Shown here: positions 1 through 12,364 of the stretch, piece after piece
Layout of the letters: each line of letters opens with the position of its first letter
Numbering within the stretch: position 1 is the stretch's first letter
Assembly (NCBI GenBank): GCA_026413225.1
Contig: CM048552.1
Location: 202,629,553-202,693,552 of the forward strand
DNA from: Otis tarda
Lineage: Eukaryota; Chordata; Aves; Otidiformes; Otididae
Reading direction: 5' to 3'
DNA length: 64,000 nt
The notes under the pieces: model-generated
Told to the model about the DNA's origin: nothing
Databases searched by the model: none
Seen by the model: the letters and a program-made list of their open reading frames with translations, nothing else
Made by a program: the position numbers and the translations under genes

Positions 1-108
1 GACATGACACGAGGGGCCTGGGGCTGTGGGGTGTGATTCAGGCTGCCCTTGAGGACTCCTGGCAGGCTAGGGGGAAGGATGGGGGATCTGGGTCCAATGA
101 CTCCTGTG
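1..108. other. GC-rich edge segment, unidentified
   Basis: The first ~110 bases are clearly richer in G and C (many GGGG runs) than the AT-rich DNA that follows. They are probably the end of a repeat or GC-rich element cut by the window edge. No family was recognised. Confidence 0.3.
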
Positions 109-3032
109 GTTTATATGTTATAAACAAAAGCAAAATTCAGCCTACAATCTTTACCATTAAAATGCAGACTTACCAACAAAATACTGAAAATAATAAAAAA
201 AAGTTATTGGAGTATATGTATATAAATGAAAACTGCGTTCATTTGAGAAGAAAGGAGGCTACTGCTTCAGGCTCACATCACCAGACGGAGCTTTCATCAA
301 GGCATAAGCACACCTCACTATTCAAACAGCTTCCCTGTCTTCAAATCTATGAAGTAAGAAACTGAAAGTTAAGAGATTTAGTGACTTATTTAAGAGAAAT
401 GGCTGGAAATAATTGTAAGAGCATATTATTACTTTTTAAACAACATAACAAGTGTAGACATCTTTTCATCTTTGGATAAAAGACTCTGTGTCATTTTGCA
501 TCACAGTATGGAAGTACCAGGAACAATAAAGTCGTAAGTCTCTTCTGAAGTAATGAAAGAAAAATATAGCTTCCTGAGAAGACATCATGTATTCATAAAC
601 AGGAAAACCAGAATTTGACAGGTTTATGTAATCTACAAATTAAAATTAATTTGAAGAGGTAACAGCTGAACAATGTATGACTTGTTTAACAAATTTTGCA
701 AAATTTCCTTTTATTGTAAGGGAATGTCCATGGTTTGAAAGCTGTGTAAGTAAATAGAGATAAAATTAATATTCAATGCAATGAGTACAAGGACAAGAAA
801 TTCTAATAATGCTTAATTAAAGTGATAAAATAATCCACTAAATGTTTGTCAATTAATATTTAGTTTTTAAGAAGTATTGATTTTACTTTGGCGTAGATAT
901 TTGTGGATAAGTTTTTATTAGCACAGAGAAGCTTACAATTCACAGCAAAAATAAAGCTTTCATTAAATTTAAAAATTTATTTAAATTACAAGTTATTTAG
1001 AAGTTACCTAGGATAATATAAGTTTTCCTGTTCCCTGTAATACACAGTCTTACGTATTATCCAATTATGTGTGTTTATGTGTCCAGTGGAAGAAGACAGT
1101 CTTTCATCCCCTTTAAAGTATCTGTCTCCTGGTTCAAAGCATTTCTTTATTTTTGAGTCAGCTAATGTATTCTTCTCTACCCTTGGGTCCTTCTCTAGTT
1201 CTCTGTGGTTTGCTTTAGTGTTTGCTAAATATTTTACAGTGCACTCTCCACCTTGGCTTGCATCTTTGAGACCTTTATGTGGCTTAGTCTTCCCTTAGGA
1301 ATCCTATGAATTAATCACTGGATGTATTGTCAGTGTAAACAGCTATTGCTAGCAATTAAACAGTCCTAACACAGAGTGAATTCATTCTCGTGCTCTGGAT
1401 AAATACATTGGCAAAGCACTTCTTAAGCATTTTTGAGTATTTAAAGTGGCACATAGTTCTACAGACTGCTAAGGGGGTAAGATTTCATGTTGTATCATCT
1501 GAAGTGTTTTCAAAAATAACAAAGCAAATTTTTAAAAAAGCCTTGTTTTGATAGACATTATTCCATTGTCCTCCTGCATGGAAACAACAGTTCCATGAAA
1601 AGCTTTATGCCAAAGGTTGTCTCTTGTCTTCTTTGTCTGAGATGTGCCAATAAAGTTGAATACACAAACCTTTCAAAACACTCAAAATTCTTCCAGTCTT
1701 TGTGAGGAAATAAATCAGAGTTCACTATGCAGGGATTTGTATTCACGTAGGGTAAATTCATAACACAAACACATCTGCACACTATTTTCCTAATCTGGAA
1801 ATAATTTTGTTTTGCTCAACCCTTAATATTCCACAGTCTTTTCAGATCATTCTTAATTCTTCTCCTCTGTGCTCACAGTGGTTGTCTTTAACCACAGGAT
1901 CTGGTGCCTGGTTGTGTGTGTTTCCAACTACAAGCCTATCCTGGTGGTGAGCCTGGCAACCTCAATGAAGTATTTGCAAATTTAAAGGAAAGCTGTCAAA
2001 AAAGATGCAGTCATCAAGACAGACGAGCAGTTCCTTGAAGGACACAGACTTAACCTGTTCATACAGTCCTTTATAATGGAAAAAAGGACTGTATAGCTTA
2101 TGTCCAACAAAGTGCAAATTATTTGAAAATAATAATAGGAGTACTGAGTTAATTCCATAACACAACTGTTTTGTTACCTGGACAAAGCAAAAAGTGCACT
2201 TTAATAAGGAGCCATCTATTGGTTTACTAAACTTTAGAAACACGACAATATTACTTTTCAAGTTCAGCAATAGATTTTATGGATTTGGGGCAAAAAAAAA
2301 AAATCAAATTATCAAAGTTTATCTCGCTTAGAACTTCAGCAAACTAGTCCTAAATAGTGCTTCCATCAAATGTTTGTAGAAGCTATATTCTGAAAAGACC
2401 TAACTTTGGCAAAATGCTGGCATACAAAGGTGAAAAAAAAAGGATTTTCAGTTACAACAAGATGAAATATTAAGGCAATATTTATGGTTCTATTTGCATG
2501 CAGAGAGATAACTTTCAAAGTTTGATTCATTACTACAGGGAATAAAGAGCAGAAAATTGACTATAAAATAATACTTTAACATATTTGATAAGATTTTTAA
2601 AGGAATATAGACATCCAGGATTTAGACCCATTTTCAAAAAATTATTTAAGCACACGGAATCTCATTTAAAGTGCTGCTGTAAACAGTGAGTTTGGGACTC
2701 AGGGGCTTTCTCCATCCCAGCAACATGGAGCCAGGCTGCTGTGGTCCTGTGACACCAGTCCAGGCACTAGCAAGGCTGAGCATTTATCTCCAGTACAGAG
2801 ACGCACATGCAAACTACACAGTCAACACTGAGCATCAGTGGATCAACACAAATAGGGCAATGCCTTTACAGACATCACCTACACATCAGCAGAACAGATG
2901 TTGCTCTCATCTAGGAAAACAGTTTGGAATAGGGTTTAATGGGAAGGCAATACAGACTGAGACAATGAGGAGCACAGCATAGCAAGATGAGTGTACCAAC
3001 CAGCAGCCTATCTGTACCCAGCTGCCTCTTTT
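109..3032. other. AT-rich non-coding DNA, nothing recognised
   Basis: Apparently unique AT-rich sequence with scattered A/T runs. Reading frames here are short (about 110 codons at most) and show no recognisable domain. The part from about 2690 to 3030 is somewhat less AT-rich but matches no family I know. Confidence 0.5.
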
Positions 3033-3591
3033 ATCACAGAATCACAGAATGGTTGAGGTTGGAAGTGACCTCTGGAGGTCATCTGGTCCAAACCCTCTTC
3101 TACAGCAAGGCAAATTATAGCTGGTTGCTCAGGACCATATACAGATGGCTTTTCAGTGTCGCCAAGAAGGGACACCCTGGGGACCCTGTCCTTCGTCACC
3201 CTCATAGTAAAAAAAAGGGTTTTCTGGTGGTCAGAAGGAACTTCCTGTGTTTCAGTTTGTGCCCATTGCGTCTGGGCACCACTGAAAAGAATCTGGCTGC
3301 ATCTTCTTTGCACCCTCCCTGCAGGTTTTTATAGACATTGATGAAATCCTCCTGAGCCTGCTCTTCTCCAGGCTGAACAATTCCAGCTCTTTCAGCCTTT
3401 CCTCATAGGAGAGATGCTCCAGTCCCTTCATCATCTTTGTGACCCTTCATAGGCCTTTCTCTCCAATATGTCCATATGTTTTGGGGAGCCCAGAACTGGA
3501 CATAGTCCTTCAGTTGTGCCCTCGCTAAGGCTGAGTAGAGAGAAGGAACGCCTCCCTTGACCTGCTAGCAATACTTTGTTCCAGCTGGGTG
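3033..3591 (-). mobile_element. Old CR1 LINE, 3' portion
   Basis: In minus orientation this begins with the CR1 3' tail (TCACAGAATCACAGAATGG on the plus strand) and the conserved 3' UTR block meaning 'we suggest filtering around GGTTGGAAGTGACCTC'. It continues into decayed C-terminal ORF2 sequence; the relic minus-strand frame at 3252-3434 reads like the CR1 '[20 protein letters not shown]' region. Stops and frameshifts make it non-coding. It is more diverged than the young copies in this window. CR1 similarity stops near 3591 and resumes at 3860. Confidence 0.85.
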
Positions 3592-3859
3592 TCCTCTAGT
3601 ATATGGTGCAACGATTACTTAATTGAAAGTCTACATTTCTCAGGTCTTCTGAGAATTCAGTAAGAAAGTTCAGATAGATAATAAAACTTAATCCTAGAAT
3701 AAACAATTGTATACAGAATACTTCGCTGTCAAAGATCAAAAGCATCACTGTTTCACATAATGGGATTTAACACAGGGCAGAAAGGATTTTTTTTCACTGT
3801 AGTAGTAATATTAATTAATATTAGAAGCTTAATTAGCAGCTTAATTAATATTAGCTACT
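3592..3859. other. Non-CR1 segment inside old CR1, flanked by 13-bp direct repeats
   Basis: AT-rich sequence interrupts the old CR1. The 13-mer TTCCAGCTGGGTG occurs at 3579-3591 and again at 3860-3872. An 18-bp perfect palindrome, TAATATTAATTAATATTA, lies at 3806-3823. By comparison with copy A, roughly 140 bp of CR1 sequence is missing at this point, so this is a replacement rather than a clean insertion. No coding potential was seen. Confidence 0.5.
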
Positions 3860-4345
3860 TTCCAGCTGGGTGGCCCCAAACACATACTAGTGCCTGGGGT
3901 TGTGCAGGACTTTGTCCACAAGTGCAGGACTTTGCACTTCCCCTTGTTGAGGTTCCTGTCAGCCCATTTCTCCAGCCTGTCCAGGCCCTCTGGATGGCAG
4001 TAAGACCCTCTGGCATTATTAGCCACTCCTCCTGGTTTTGTGCAGTCTGCAAACTTGCTAAGGGTAGACGCTGCCCCATCATCCAAACCACTAATGAAGA
4101 TATAAAACAGGAATGAACCCAGTGTTGACCGTGGGGTACAATGATAGTTACTGGCCTCCAACTAGACTCTGTGCGGTGCATCACCACCCTCTGGACCTGG
4201 CCATTCAATCCATCTCACTGTCTGTTCATCCAGCCCGTACATCAACAGCTTCTCTAGGAGGATTTTATGGAACACAGTGTCAAATGCTTCCTGAAGTCCA
4301 AGCAGATGATATCCACTGCTCTCTCCTCGTCTACCAGCCATGATC
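3860..4345 (-). mobile_element. Old CR1 LINE, continuation (RT region)
   Basis: Resumes the CR1 of 3033-3591 further upstream in ORF2, in the same minus orientation. Relic minus-strand frames (3841-4161 and 3855-4208) carry recognisable RT fragments: a decayed equivalent of '[10 protein letters not shown]' (seen as TLSKFADCTK), and 'CKVLHLW' in place of CKVLHLG. The aspartate pair of the RT active site is damaged. Similarity fades near 4345, which may be the 5' truncation point. Confidence 0.75.
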
Positions 4346-4727
4346 CCTGGCGTTATCTTCTGTCCTCTCTATTTTTCCAGATTTGTTCCTCCCTGACCTA
4401 CTTCCATCCCTTCTATTTCATGCATTTAGCCCTTTTCAGAAACATCTTGTAATGGCTATATCTCAAATCCTCCCCAAACATCCCATAGATTTGCTCTCTC
4501 CCATGAGACCCATGATGATCTTGTTTTGCTGCTTATCAGTTACAGTGTTCTGGCTGAGCCTCTCCATGGATACACCTGAGAGGTTCCTTCAGCAACTCAT
4601 CAATCAGTGGCTGTAGACCTTGCATCTTTGGCATTGTTTTTAAGTTTTGTGTATCTAGGTGTTTAATTTTATACTTTTCTTGCCTTTTGTCCTCATGTTT
4701 TAAGGACAGACCAGACAGTCTCACATT
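4346..4727. other. Unassigned pyrimidine-rich DNA between two CR1 elements
   Basis: About 380 bp between the old CR1 and copy A, rich in C and T on the plus strand. It could be a further decayed part of the old element or another old repeat. No family was assigned. Confidence 0.35.
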
Positions 4728-4821
4728 CATAGAATCATAGAATCATAGAATGGTTAGAGTTGGAAGGGACCTTCAAAGGTCATCTAGTCCAACCCCCCTG
4801 CAAGAGCAGGGACATCCCTGA

Positions 4822-7053
4822 CTAGATCAGGTTGCTCAGAGCCTCATCCAGCCTGGCCTTGAACACTTCCAGGGATGGGGCATCCACCACCTCTCTGGGC
4901 AACCTGTTCCAGTGCTCTACAACTCTCATTGTAAAAAATTTTTTTCTAATATCTAATCTAAACCTACCTCCTTCTAATTTAAACCCATTACCCCTTGTCC
5001 TATCACAACAGGCCCTACTGAACAGTTTCTCCCCATCTTTCCTGTAGGCCCCCTTGAGGTATTGGAAGACCGCTATCAGGTCTCCCCGGAGCCTCCTCTT
5101 CTCCAGGCTGAACAGCCCCAACTCTCTCAGCCTGTCCTCATAGGAGAGGTGCTCCAGCCCTCTGATCATCTTGGTGGCCCTCCTCTGGACCCTTTCCAAC
5201 TGGTCCATGTCCTTCTTGTGTTGGGGGCTCCAGAACTGGACGCAGTACTCCAGGTGGGGTCTCACCAGGGCAGAGTAGAGGGGCAGAATCACCTCCCTCG
5301 ACCTGCCGGCCACGCTCCTCTTGATGCAGCCCAGGATGCGGTTGGCCTTCTGGGCCGCAAGGGCGCATTGCCCGCTCATGTTGAGCCTCTCGTCCACCAG
5401 CACTCCCAAGTCTTTCTCCTCAGGGCTGCTCTCAATCCATTCTCCGCCCAGCCTGTATTTGTGCCTGGGATTGCCACGACCCAGGTGCAGGACCTTGCAC
5501 TTGGCCTGGTTGAACTTCATGAGGTTGGCACGGGCCCACCTCTCCAGCCTGTCAAGGTCCCTCTGGATGGCATCCCTCCCTTCCAGCGAGTCGACGGCAC
5601 CACACAGCTTGGTGTCATCGGCGAACTTGCTGAGGGTGCACTCTATCCCACTGTCCATGTCGCCGACAAAGATGTTGAACAGGGCCGGGCCCAACACGGA
5701 CCCCTGAGGGACGCCACTCGTGACCGGTCTCCACTTGGACATTGAGCCGTTGACCACCACTCTCTGAGTGCGGCCATCCAGCCAACTCCTTATCCACCGA
5801 GTGGTCCATCCATCGAACCCATGCCTCTCTAGTTTAGAGAGAAGGATGTCATGCGGGACAGTGTCAAAAGCTTTGCACAAGTCCAGGTAGACGATATCCG
5901 TTGCCCGTCCCTTGTCCACCGATGCTGTTACCCCGTCATAAAAGGCCACCAAATTGGTCAGGCACGATCTGCCCTTGGTGAAGCCATGTTGGCTGTCACC
6001 AACCACCTCCTTGCTCTCCATGTGCCTTAGCATGGTTTCCAGGAGAATCTGCTCCATGACCTTGCCAGGCACGGAGGTGAGGCTGACCGGCCTGTAGTTG
6101 CCCGGGTCTTCCTTACTCCCCTTTTTAAAAATGGGGGTTATGTTCCCTCTCTTCCAGTCATCGGGGACCTCACCAGACCTCCACGATTTCTCAAATATGA
6201 TGGCCAGTGGCTTGGCAACTTCATCCGCCAGTTCCTTCAGGACGCGCGGATGGATCTCATCAGGCCCCATGGACTTATGCACCTTCAAGTTCCTTAGATG
6301 GTCCTGAACCTGCTCTTCGAGCACCGTGGGCGGTTCTTCATCCTCACAGTCCCTGCCTGTGCCTTCCACAGCTTGGGTGGGGAGACAAGAGCCCTTATCA
6401 GTGAAGACTGAGGCAAAAAAGTCGTTGAGTACCTCAGCCTTCTCCACATCCCGGGTAACCACGACACCCGTTACCTTTCGGAGGGGGCCTACATTCTCCT
6501 TGGATTTTCTTTTGTCCCCTACATACCTGTAAAAGCTTTTCTTGTTACTTTTTATATCCCTGGCCAGATTCGATTCCATCAGGGCTTTAGCCTTCCTCAC
6601 CCTATCTCTGGCCGCTCGCACAGCCACTCGGTAGTCCTCCCAGGCTACCTGTCCCCGCTTCCACCCTCTATAGGCTTCCTTCTTTACTTTCAGTTGGTCC
6701 AGGAGCTCCTTGCTCATCCACGCTGGCCTCTTGGCCTTTTTGCCCGACTTCTTCTTCATCGGGATGCACCTCTGCTGAGCTTGGAGGAGGTGCTCCTTAA
6801 ATATGGACCAACTTTCCTGGGCCCCTCTTCCCTCCAGGGCCGCCTCCCATGGCACTTTGCCCATGAGGTTCCTGAAGAGGCCAAAGTCCGCCTTCCGGAA
6901 ATCTAGGGCAGAGAGCTTACTGTGCAGTTTCCTCGCCGCCCCGTGGATCTTGAATTCCACCGCGTCATGGTCACTGCAGCCAAGGCTGTCCGTCAGTTTC
7001 ACGTCCCCCACCAGCCCCCTCCCTGTTGGTGAGCACAAGGTCCAGCATGGCAC
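4822..7053 (-). pseudogene. CR1 ORF2 reverse transcriptase part (copy A, second frame)
   Basis: 743-codon open frame, uninterrupted to its stop. Its first ~12 codons (from a GTG) are out-of-frame readthrough of the endonuclease region, so this is not an independent gene. The end of the endonuclease domain comes first (SDHD, residues 27-30), then a basic linker, then a complete non-[13 protein letters not shown] near 263-270, YRPVSL at 320-325, QHGF at 355-358, AFDTVPHD at 395-402, GVPQGS at 447-452, and the catalytic FADD at 477-480. A C-terminal region ending in SNLI follows. All key RT residues are present. The protein would copy CR1 RNA at the nicked target. With ORF1 missing and the frame broken, autonomous activity is unlikely. 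Confidence 0.92.
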
Positions 7054-7795
7054 CCCTCCTTGTCGGCTCCTCTATCGCCTGCAGGAGGAAGTTATCGTCC
7101 ACACATTCCAGGAACCTCCTGGACTGCCTGTGCCCTGCTGTGTTGTCTCTCCAACAGATGTCAGGGTGGTTGAAGTCCCCCATGAGGACCAGGGCTTGTG
7201 ACCGCTGTGAGGCTGCTCCTATCTGCCTATAGAGCGCCTCGTCCGCTCTGTCTTCCTGGCCAGGCGGCCTGTAACAGACCCCCACCGTAACATCCCCCGT
7301 CCGTCCCTGTCCTCTGATCTTGACCCATAAGCTCTCTGTCAGCTCCTCCCCCATCCCCAGGCGGAGCTCCACGCACTCCAGCCGGTTGCTGACATAGAGA
7401 GCGACACCCCCTCCTCGTCTTCCCTGCCTGTCTTTTCTAAAAAGCCTGTACCCCTCCATGTTGACGCTCCAGTCGTAAGAGCTGTCCCACCACGTCTCCG
7501 TGATGCCAACAAGGTCGTAGCCCTGCTCGCACGCACGCATCTCCAGTTCTTCCTGTTTATTCCCCATGCTGCGTGCGTTGGTATAGAGACACTTCAGCAG
7601 GGTCCTCGATAAAACCGACTTGCTGGCTGGAGCGACAGGTGTTCTTTTGTATTGCAGATTAGGTTTATTTGCACCTACCTGCGATCCCTCCCTGACTTCT
7701 GGGCGCTTGGTGCTGGCACTGGCGCCATGCCGATAGCCGTGGGCTGAACTGTGCTCCCCCTCCCCCAGCAACACTAGTTTCATTCCACGTATCAT
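6971..7795 (-). pseudogene. CR1 ORF2 endonuclease part (copy A, first frame)
   Basis: 274-codon frame starting at an ATG at 7795. It encodes the apurinic-type (EEP family) endonuclease that nicks target DNA for CR1 insertion. Visible motifs: TNARSM near residues 72-77; ITETWW at 98-103, holding the metal-binding glutamate (residue 100); GGGVALYV at 128-135; MGDFNHPD at 205-212, with the catalytic Asp and Asn; and LDLVLTN at 251-257. The last ~14 residues after TNREG are out of frame: the natural continuation, including the SDHD catalytic motif, lies in the overlapping frame (4822-7053). The break is at the C run 7015-7019, which has one base more than the coding expectation. It may be a real mutation or a sequencing error. 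Without that base ORF2 would be open for about 990 codons. Confidence 0.9.
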
Positions 7796-7797
7796 TA

Positions 7798-10700
7798 CAG
7801 CTCATCTAAGTGCAGTGTATTTCCCTGGAAAGAATCTGAGAGTAATAGGCCAATCAATGTTTTTCTGATTTATTTTTTTGGATGGGTTTCTCTTCTTCAT
7901 TCACTGTAGTGTGAATGCAGGGAGATTAGGCTTCCTACATATAGCCTTTGGGAATATTACATTTGTTCTTTGTGAAAGTCAATGACATGTATGTACCTGA
8001 ATCAGGTTTAGAAGTTGGACTTAGATCAGCCCCAGGCTATTTATAATTATTTTACCTTTCCAATAACATTCCAAACTGAATGATCCATTTTACAGGTGTC
8101 ATAAATTTCAATAGCATATAAGTGTCATATATATTTATAGTAGTTTATAACTATTATTGTTATTAAAAAATATATATTGGCAGTATAAAGAAGTTAGCCT
8201 CTTTGAGCAAACTGGACAAGTTATTGTATAGATTTTCAGTTACTGAGAATAATAGGTAACAGAAAAGAAGGTAAATATCAAATAAGTTACACAAAAAAAA
8301 AATTGGCAGATCATAACTGCTTTACTACTATACATACAACTAAAATATCTCAGCATTACAAATAGATCTCACAATGCTATCCTACAAAGTGTTTAGAGGA
8401 CAATGGAGGTCTGGAGTCTTAAACCAAGAGACTGAGCCAATTGACAATTAGTAACACAATGCAGCCCAACAAAATGCCCTGCAACATCATCCCATCCAGC
8501 AGTGGACAGTAACATGCCTCTTTGTAGACTAGTCAATGACTTACTACAACTCAAAGGAAATTATCCTGAGTGCCTTGCCTAATCTTTTCACAATGTCATC
8601 GGGAAGAATTACTATTAGGAATTAACAACAAGACATACATGATATGATAATTATAAAGCCAGAATAAATGCATGTTTTCTTATTACTAACATCAACAAGT
8701 CTAAAGAGAAAATTATACCAGAAAGTAATGCTACTATAAATTTGCATGCAGGATTTAAATAAAATGCATATAAATGCATTGGATGCATCTGTGTGGGAAA
8801 CAAGTCCTCTGCAAGCATTGGCACTGTAACAAATGTAATGGGATTACAGACGGAGTCAGCACTGAAACACCATGACAGACAAACTTAGTCCCTCTATGCA
8901 CATCAAGTGAATAAGCAATGAAAACATAAAATATAGCAGAGAAAAATCAGCATAATTGATTTTAGAAGTCACCACAAAGGACTTTTCTAAGGCAATCAGA
9001 AACATCTCTTACATTTCAAAGTAGCATTAGTTTGCCACGCACTTAGGGGAGTACCCATAGGCAACAATCAGAAAAGACTTGTCATATCTTTAATTGTTTG
9101 GTTTTTATTGCTGATTTTCATTTCAAAAAGTAGTTGTCATTTTATAGACATGGAATACAGGAGGAATTTTTAAGTAAGGAAGATTTTGGAATCAATCAAG
9201 CCTAACTAAAATGCAGATACCTTTCCAGGAGAATTTATAATAGTTCTTTTTGCTACAATGTAATTTAGTGTTGTCATATAGGTAAATTTTTAAGTATGAA
9301 TAGCACAGAATAGAAAGATTTATTCAAAGTCATCTAGTTGGTATATAGAACTTCAGTGTAAACACAGTTAGTGTGACTGTTTTGAAGCCTGAGGTTATAG
9401 CTTTCATTTCAAAAACCTCTCTATAAAGAAAAGATATTGAATCAAGAAGCCTCGTCTTTTCAAGGGAATTTGCATTCTGTGGGTTTTATGTTCACATCGA
9501 TGGTTTTACATTACTAAATGACAATGAATGTCAATCACGATAACAGAGAAAATATCTTTGCTTACCTGAAATTTCCCCTACTTTGAAATAAAAAAATGTC
9601 CATAGAACGATTATTCTGGGAGGTTTCAGCCAGCATAGCACAGAATGAGACAAGACCTATCAGTCACCAGGAGGAAGGACATATTTTGGGATGTACTTCA
9701 ATGCACATGGCTTCCAGACCCAAAATATTCCTACCCAGTTTTGACAGAAAATAGTTTGAGCGAAAAAGACTACAATATCTACTAAGGAAGTGTATGGGAA
9801 GTTCAAGTTTGCAATAACATACCAAAATCTTTTTATGCCAGTGTCTCCAAAGCAGGTTGGATTTGTGGACTCCAGTAGTCAAGAAAGTCAACTTCACATA
9901 ATTCTATTTTATTTGCCTTCAGACTAGAGTTCACAGATCTGTGACGATGAAGCCTCCACCATACTGCACACACTAGTCACCTAGGGCACCATTGTGACAC
10001 TTTGGGCTCCTAATTAGCAAGAAAACCTGTTTCTATTACGTAATTCTTGTGTGTGTGAAATTTAGAATTGATGCTGGCTTCTAAACAGAGATTCCTGTTT
10101 TAAGACCTTTGAATGTTTACACAGCCCATAGATAAATTTCAGAAGTGTCACCATTGCTCTGTGTATTCAGATTTCAAAATTTTGCAAACTCTCCTAGAAT
10201 AAGGTTTTAGCTCAAAGGCCAATAAATGTTTTAAATTACTAAGTTGGATTGTGTCAGGCATAGAGAGACTTCCTAGGTATATTTTTAAAATTTTACTCTT
10301 GTCTGAGGAGGTTTACATTCTTGACAGTTACTATTTTAATATTTGATTCTTAAATTCTGTTTGACCTGCTAGCCTTCCTGTCCTACAGTGAAATACCATA
10401 AAGGCACATCTGTAAGGATTAGAGTATATTTGTTGCCTGGTCTCTTTTGTATTAATTTCACATCCCTTCCATATAAATTAGTGGAGTTAGGTCCTGAGGA
10501 TTATCTCCCCACAGCCTTCCACGAGAATGAACAACAAAAACATTGCAATTCTATTATTCATTTGTTTATATTTTTATAATCTCCTTCAGAGGGAGCAAAC
10601 ATGAGCAGAGAAATGGCTCAAAAAATACTTTAGAGCATGCAACCTTCTCACTGTTCCCAAGGCTGAACTTTTTTTGTCTCCTTTCTTCCAATTTAGCACC

Positions 10701-12364
10701 ACTGGCTCTCTCAAAAGAGGAAGGAGCTTCCCAAAAGCTCTAATCCTTGTAGCTGTCTGGGATCTGTGTGAATCAGATATTTCTATGCTTCTGCTTTTAG
10801 CTGTCAGTACAGAATACAGAGTTTCTGAAACGTATAGCAAGTGACAGCAGGGAAGGACTGCTTCTTTCAAAAGTCTTTTGAAAACAACAGATGCTGGATT
10901 TCTCCATTCTCCATTCTTTGTTTTCTGTCAGTGAGCTTCTAGAAAGTAGAAAGTTAGTGAGAACAAACTTTATGGGCTGATGTTGTGGGCAGCAGAATCA
11001 AGGAGGGTCATCCATTTCATGTGCTGTTTAATGAGATTTACATTTACCCAACTTTTGCAATCTCCATTACTTCTTCAAAGGACAAAGCAAGAAGGCCCTC
11101 TGAAATTGAAAATTGTTCTTGATGCTGCTTAAGCTCTTAGGCTTGAAAATTCAGCTTTATAAAATGGGAACGTTTCTTACACTTATTATTAGCCAGTGGA
11201 ATCACATTTAAAAACAAATTCTCTGCAGAAAGTGTGGAATTTTAAACTCCAGTATTACTTTCATATTTTTTTAATCCACATACATTTCCCATAGATGACT
11301 GACACCAAGCAGCATTGGAACCAGAAAAGGAAAAAGAATAAGTAAATATAAGAGAGAGACTGTCAAATTTCAGATTATGGAAGATACATAGACTTGAGAA
11401 GAAAGTGAAAGTGAGTCTGTTCTGTCTCTTACCTCTGCTCTTCACGGTCACTTTATCCCTGGCAATGAGGTAGAGCAGAAGAGAATATTGAAGGTACAAA
11501 AAGAATCAGAAAGTCTGATACAGTGAAACCAGAGAAGTTAAAAGAATCGCAATATATTCTGATCATACCAATAAGGATTAAATTCTGTCTGTTTCCATTT
11601 GTAATTTTGCTATCACTGGTAACAATAGAAACAGGAAAAAAAATACACAGTCACCAGTACAATATTCCTGGACCTAGTAGAGGATAATATAGATAAGATT
11701 TCACCCAGATCAAAAATAGAGGTGAGATGAAAAATTCTAAAAAGGATCAAAACTCTACACCAGCAGGTACACTGTATGATACTTGGCCAAAACACCTGGG
11801 ATTTCTGTAGAATCAGAACTGACCATTATTGATGAGCACTCACTAACACAGCAAATACAAATATCAGGTGCTGCTATTACTTTAACCTCTAAAAAGAGAT
11901 GGTTCAGACTGAAAAAATAGCACCAACTCTCTTGTGCTTAGTCATTTGAAACATTACTTGACCTTTGAGTGAAAACTTTGCTCTAGGAGAGTTTGCAAAA
12001 TTTTCAAATCTGAATAGACAGAGTGATGGTGACAGTTCTGAAATTTACCTGTGGGCTGTGTAAATGTTCAAAGGTCTCAAAACAGAAATCTTTGTCTGTT
12101 TAGAAGACAACACCAATTCTTCAGCATAGAGATTGCAGAGGAAAATAAAGGTCTCTTACTGATGTACTTTACTATGTTTGTAGTAGGTTTTTCCATCACT
12201 TTCTTAGGCAATTCTCTTTGCAAAGATTACTGCACCAGGTTATTTACACAGTTACACTGAGATAGCTGTGATTATGGCCATCATGTGGCTACTGAGTTTG
12301 ATTGAGAACACAAACGACCAATGATGACCTTTACGATCTCTGTGATCTTCTGTAGAGCCCATAG
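7798..12364. other. AT-rich non-coding DNA
   Basis: About 4.6 kb of AT-rich, apparently unique sequence. Only short reading frames without domains (under about 95 codons). No RNA gene, LTR or LINE similarity was recognised. Confidence 0.5.

Larger units (their letters stand above)
4728..7797 (-). mobile_element. Young CR1 LINE, copy A (about 3.1 kb, 5'-truncated)
   Basis: On the minus strand this holds nearly all of CR1 ORF2, a short 3' UTR and the octamer tail (plus-strand TCATAGAATCATAGAATCATAG at its left end, given here only as the repeating TCATAGAA unit). GC content is far above the flanks. ORF2 is split into two overlapping frames by an apparent single extra base at the C run 7015-7019. 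The element ends near the ORF2 start, so ORF1 and the 5' UTR are missing, which is usual for CR1 truncated during target-primed reverse transcription. It is nearly identical to copies B (23527-25017) and C (37860-39025) over shared parts. No clear target-site duplication was found, as is normal for CR1. Confidence 0.95.

Noticed and set aside
33..365. 110-codon frame at the left edge
   Set aside because: No domain, low-complexity AT-rich codons after the first 30, and a non-ATG start. Consistent with chance.
1880..1950. Splice-like block (CCACAG ... GTGGTGAGC)
   Set aside because: The pyrimidine tract is weak and interrupted. It is indistinguishable from chance.
2686..2982. 98-codon plus-strand frame in a less AT-rich patch
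   Set aside because: No domain or splice context, and it adjoins an old CR1. Probably part of an unrecognised repeat or chance.
5138..5707. Several further overlapping frames (76, 128 and 64 codons) in the young CR1 copies
   Set aside because: All are shadow frames of ORF2 and recur only because the copies are nearly identical.
4728..7797. Idea that copy A is a full-length, active CR1
   Set aside because: ORF1 and the 5' region are absent and ORF2 is frame-broken. It is truncated near the ORF2 start.
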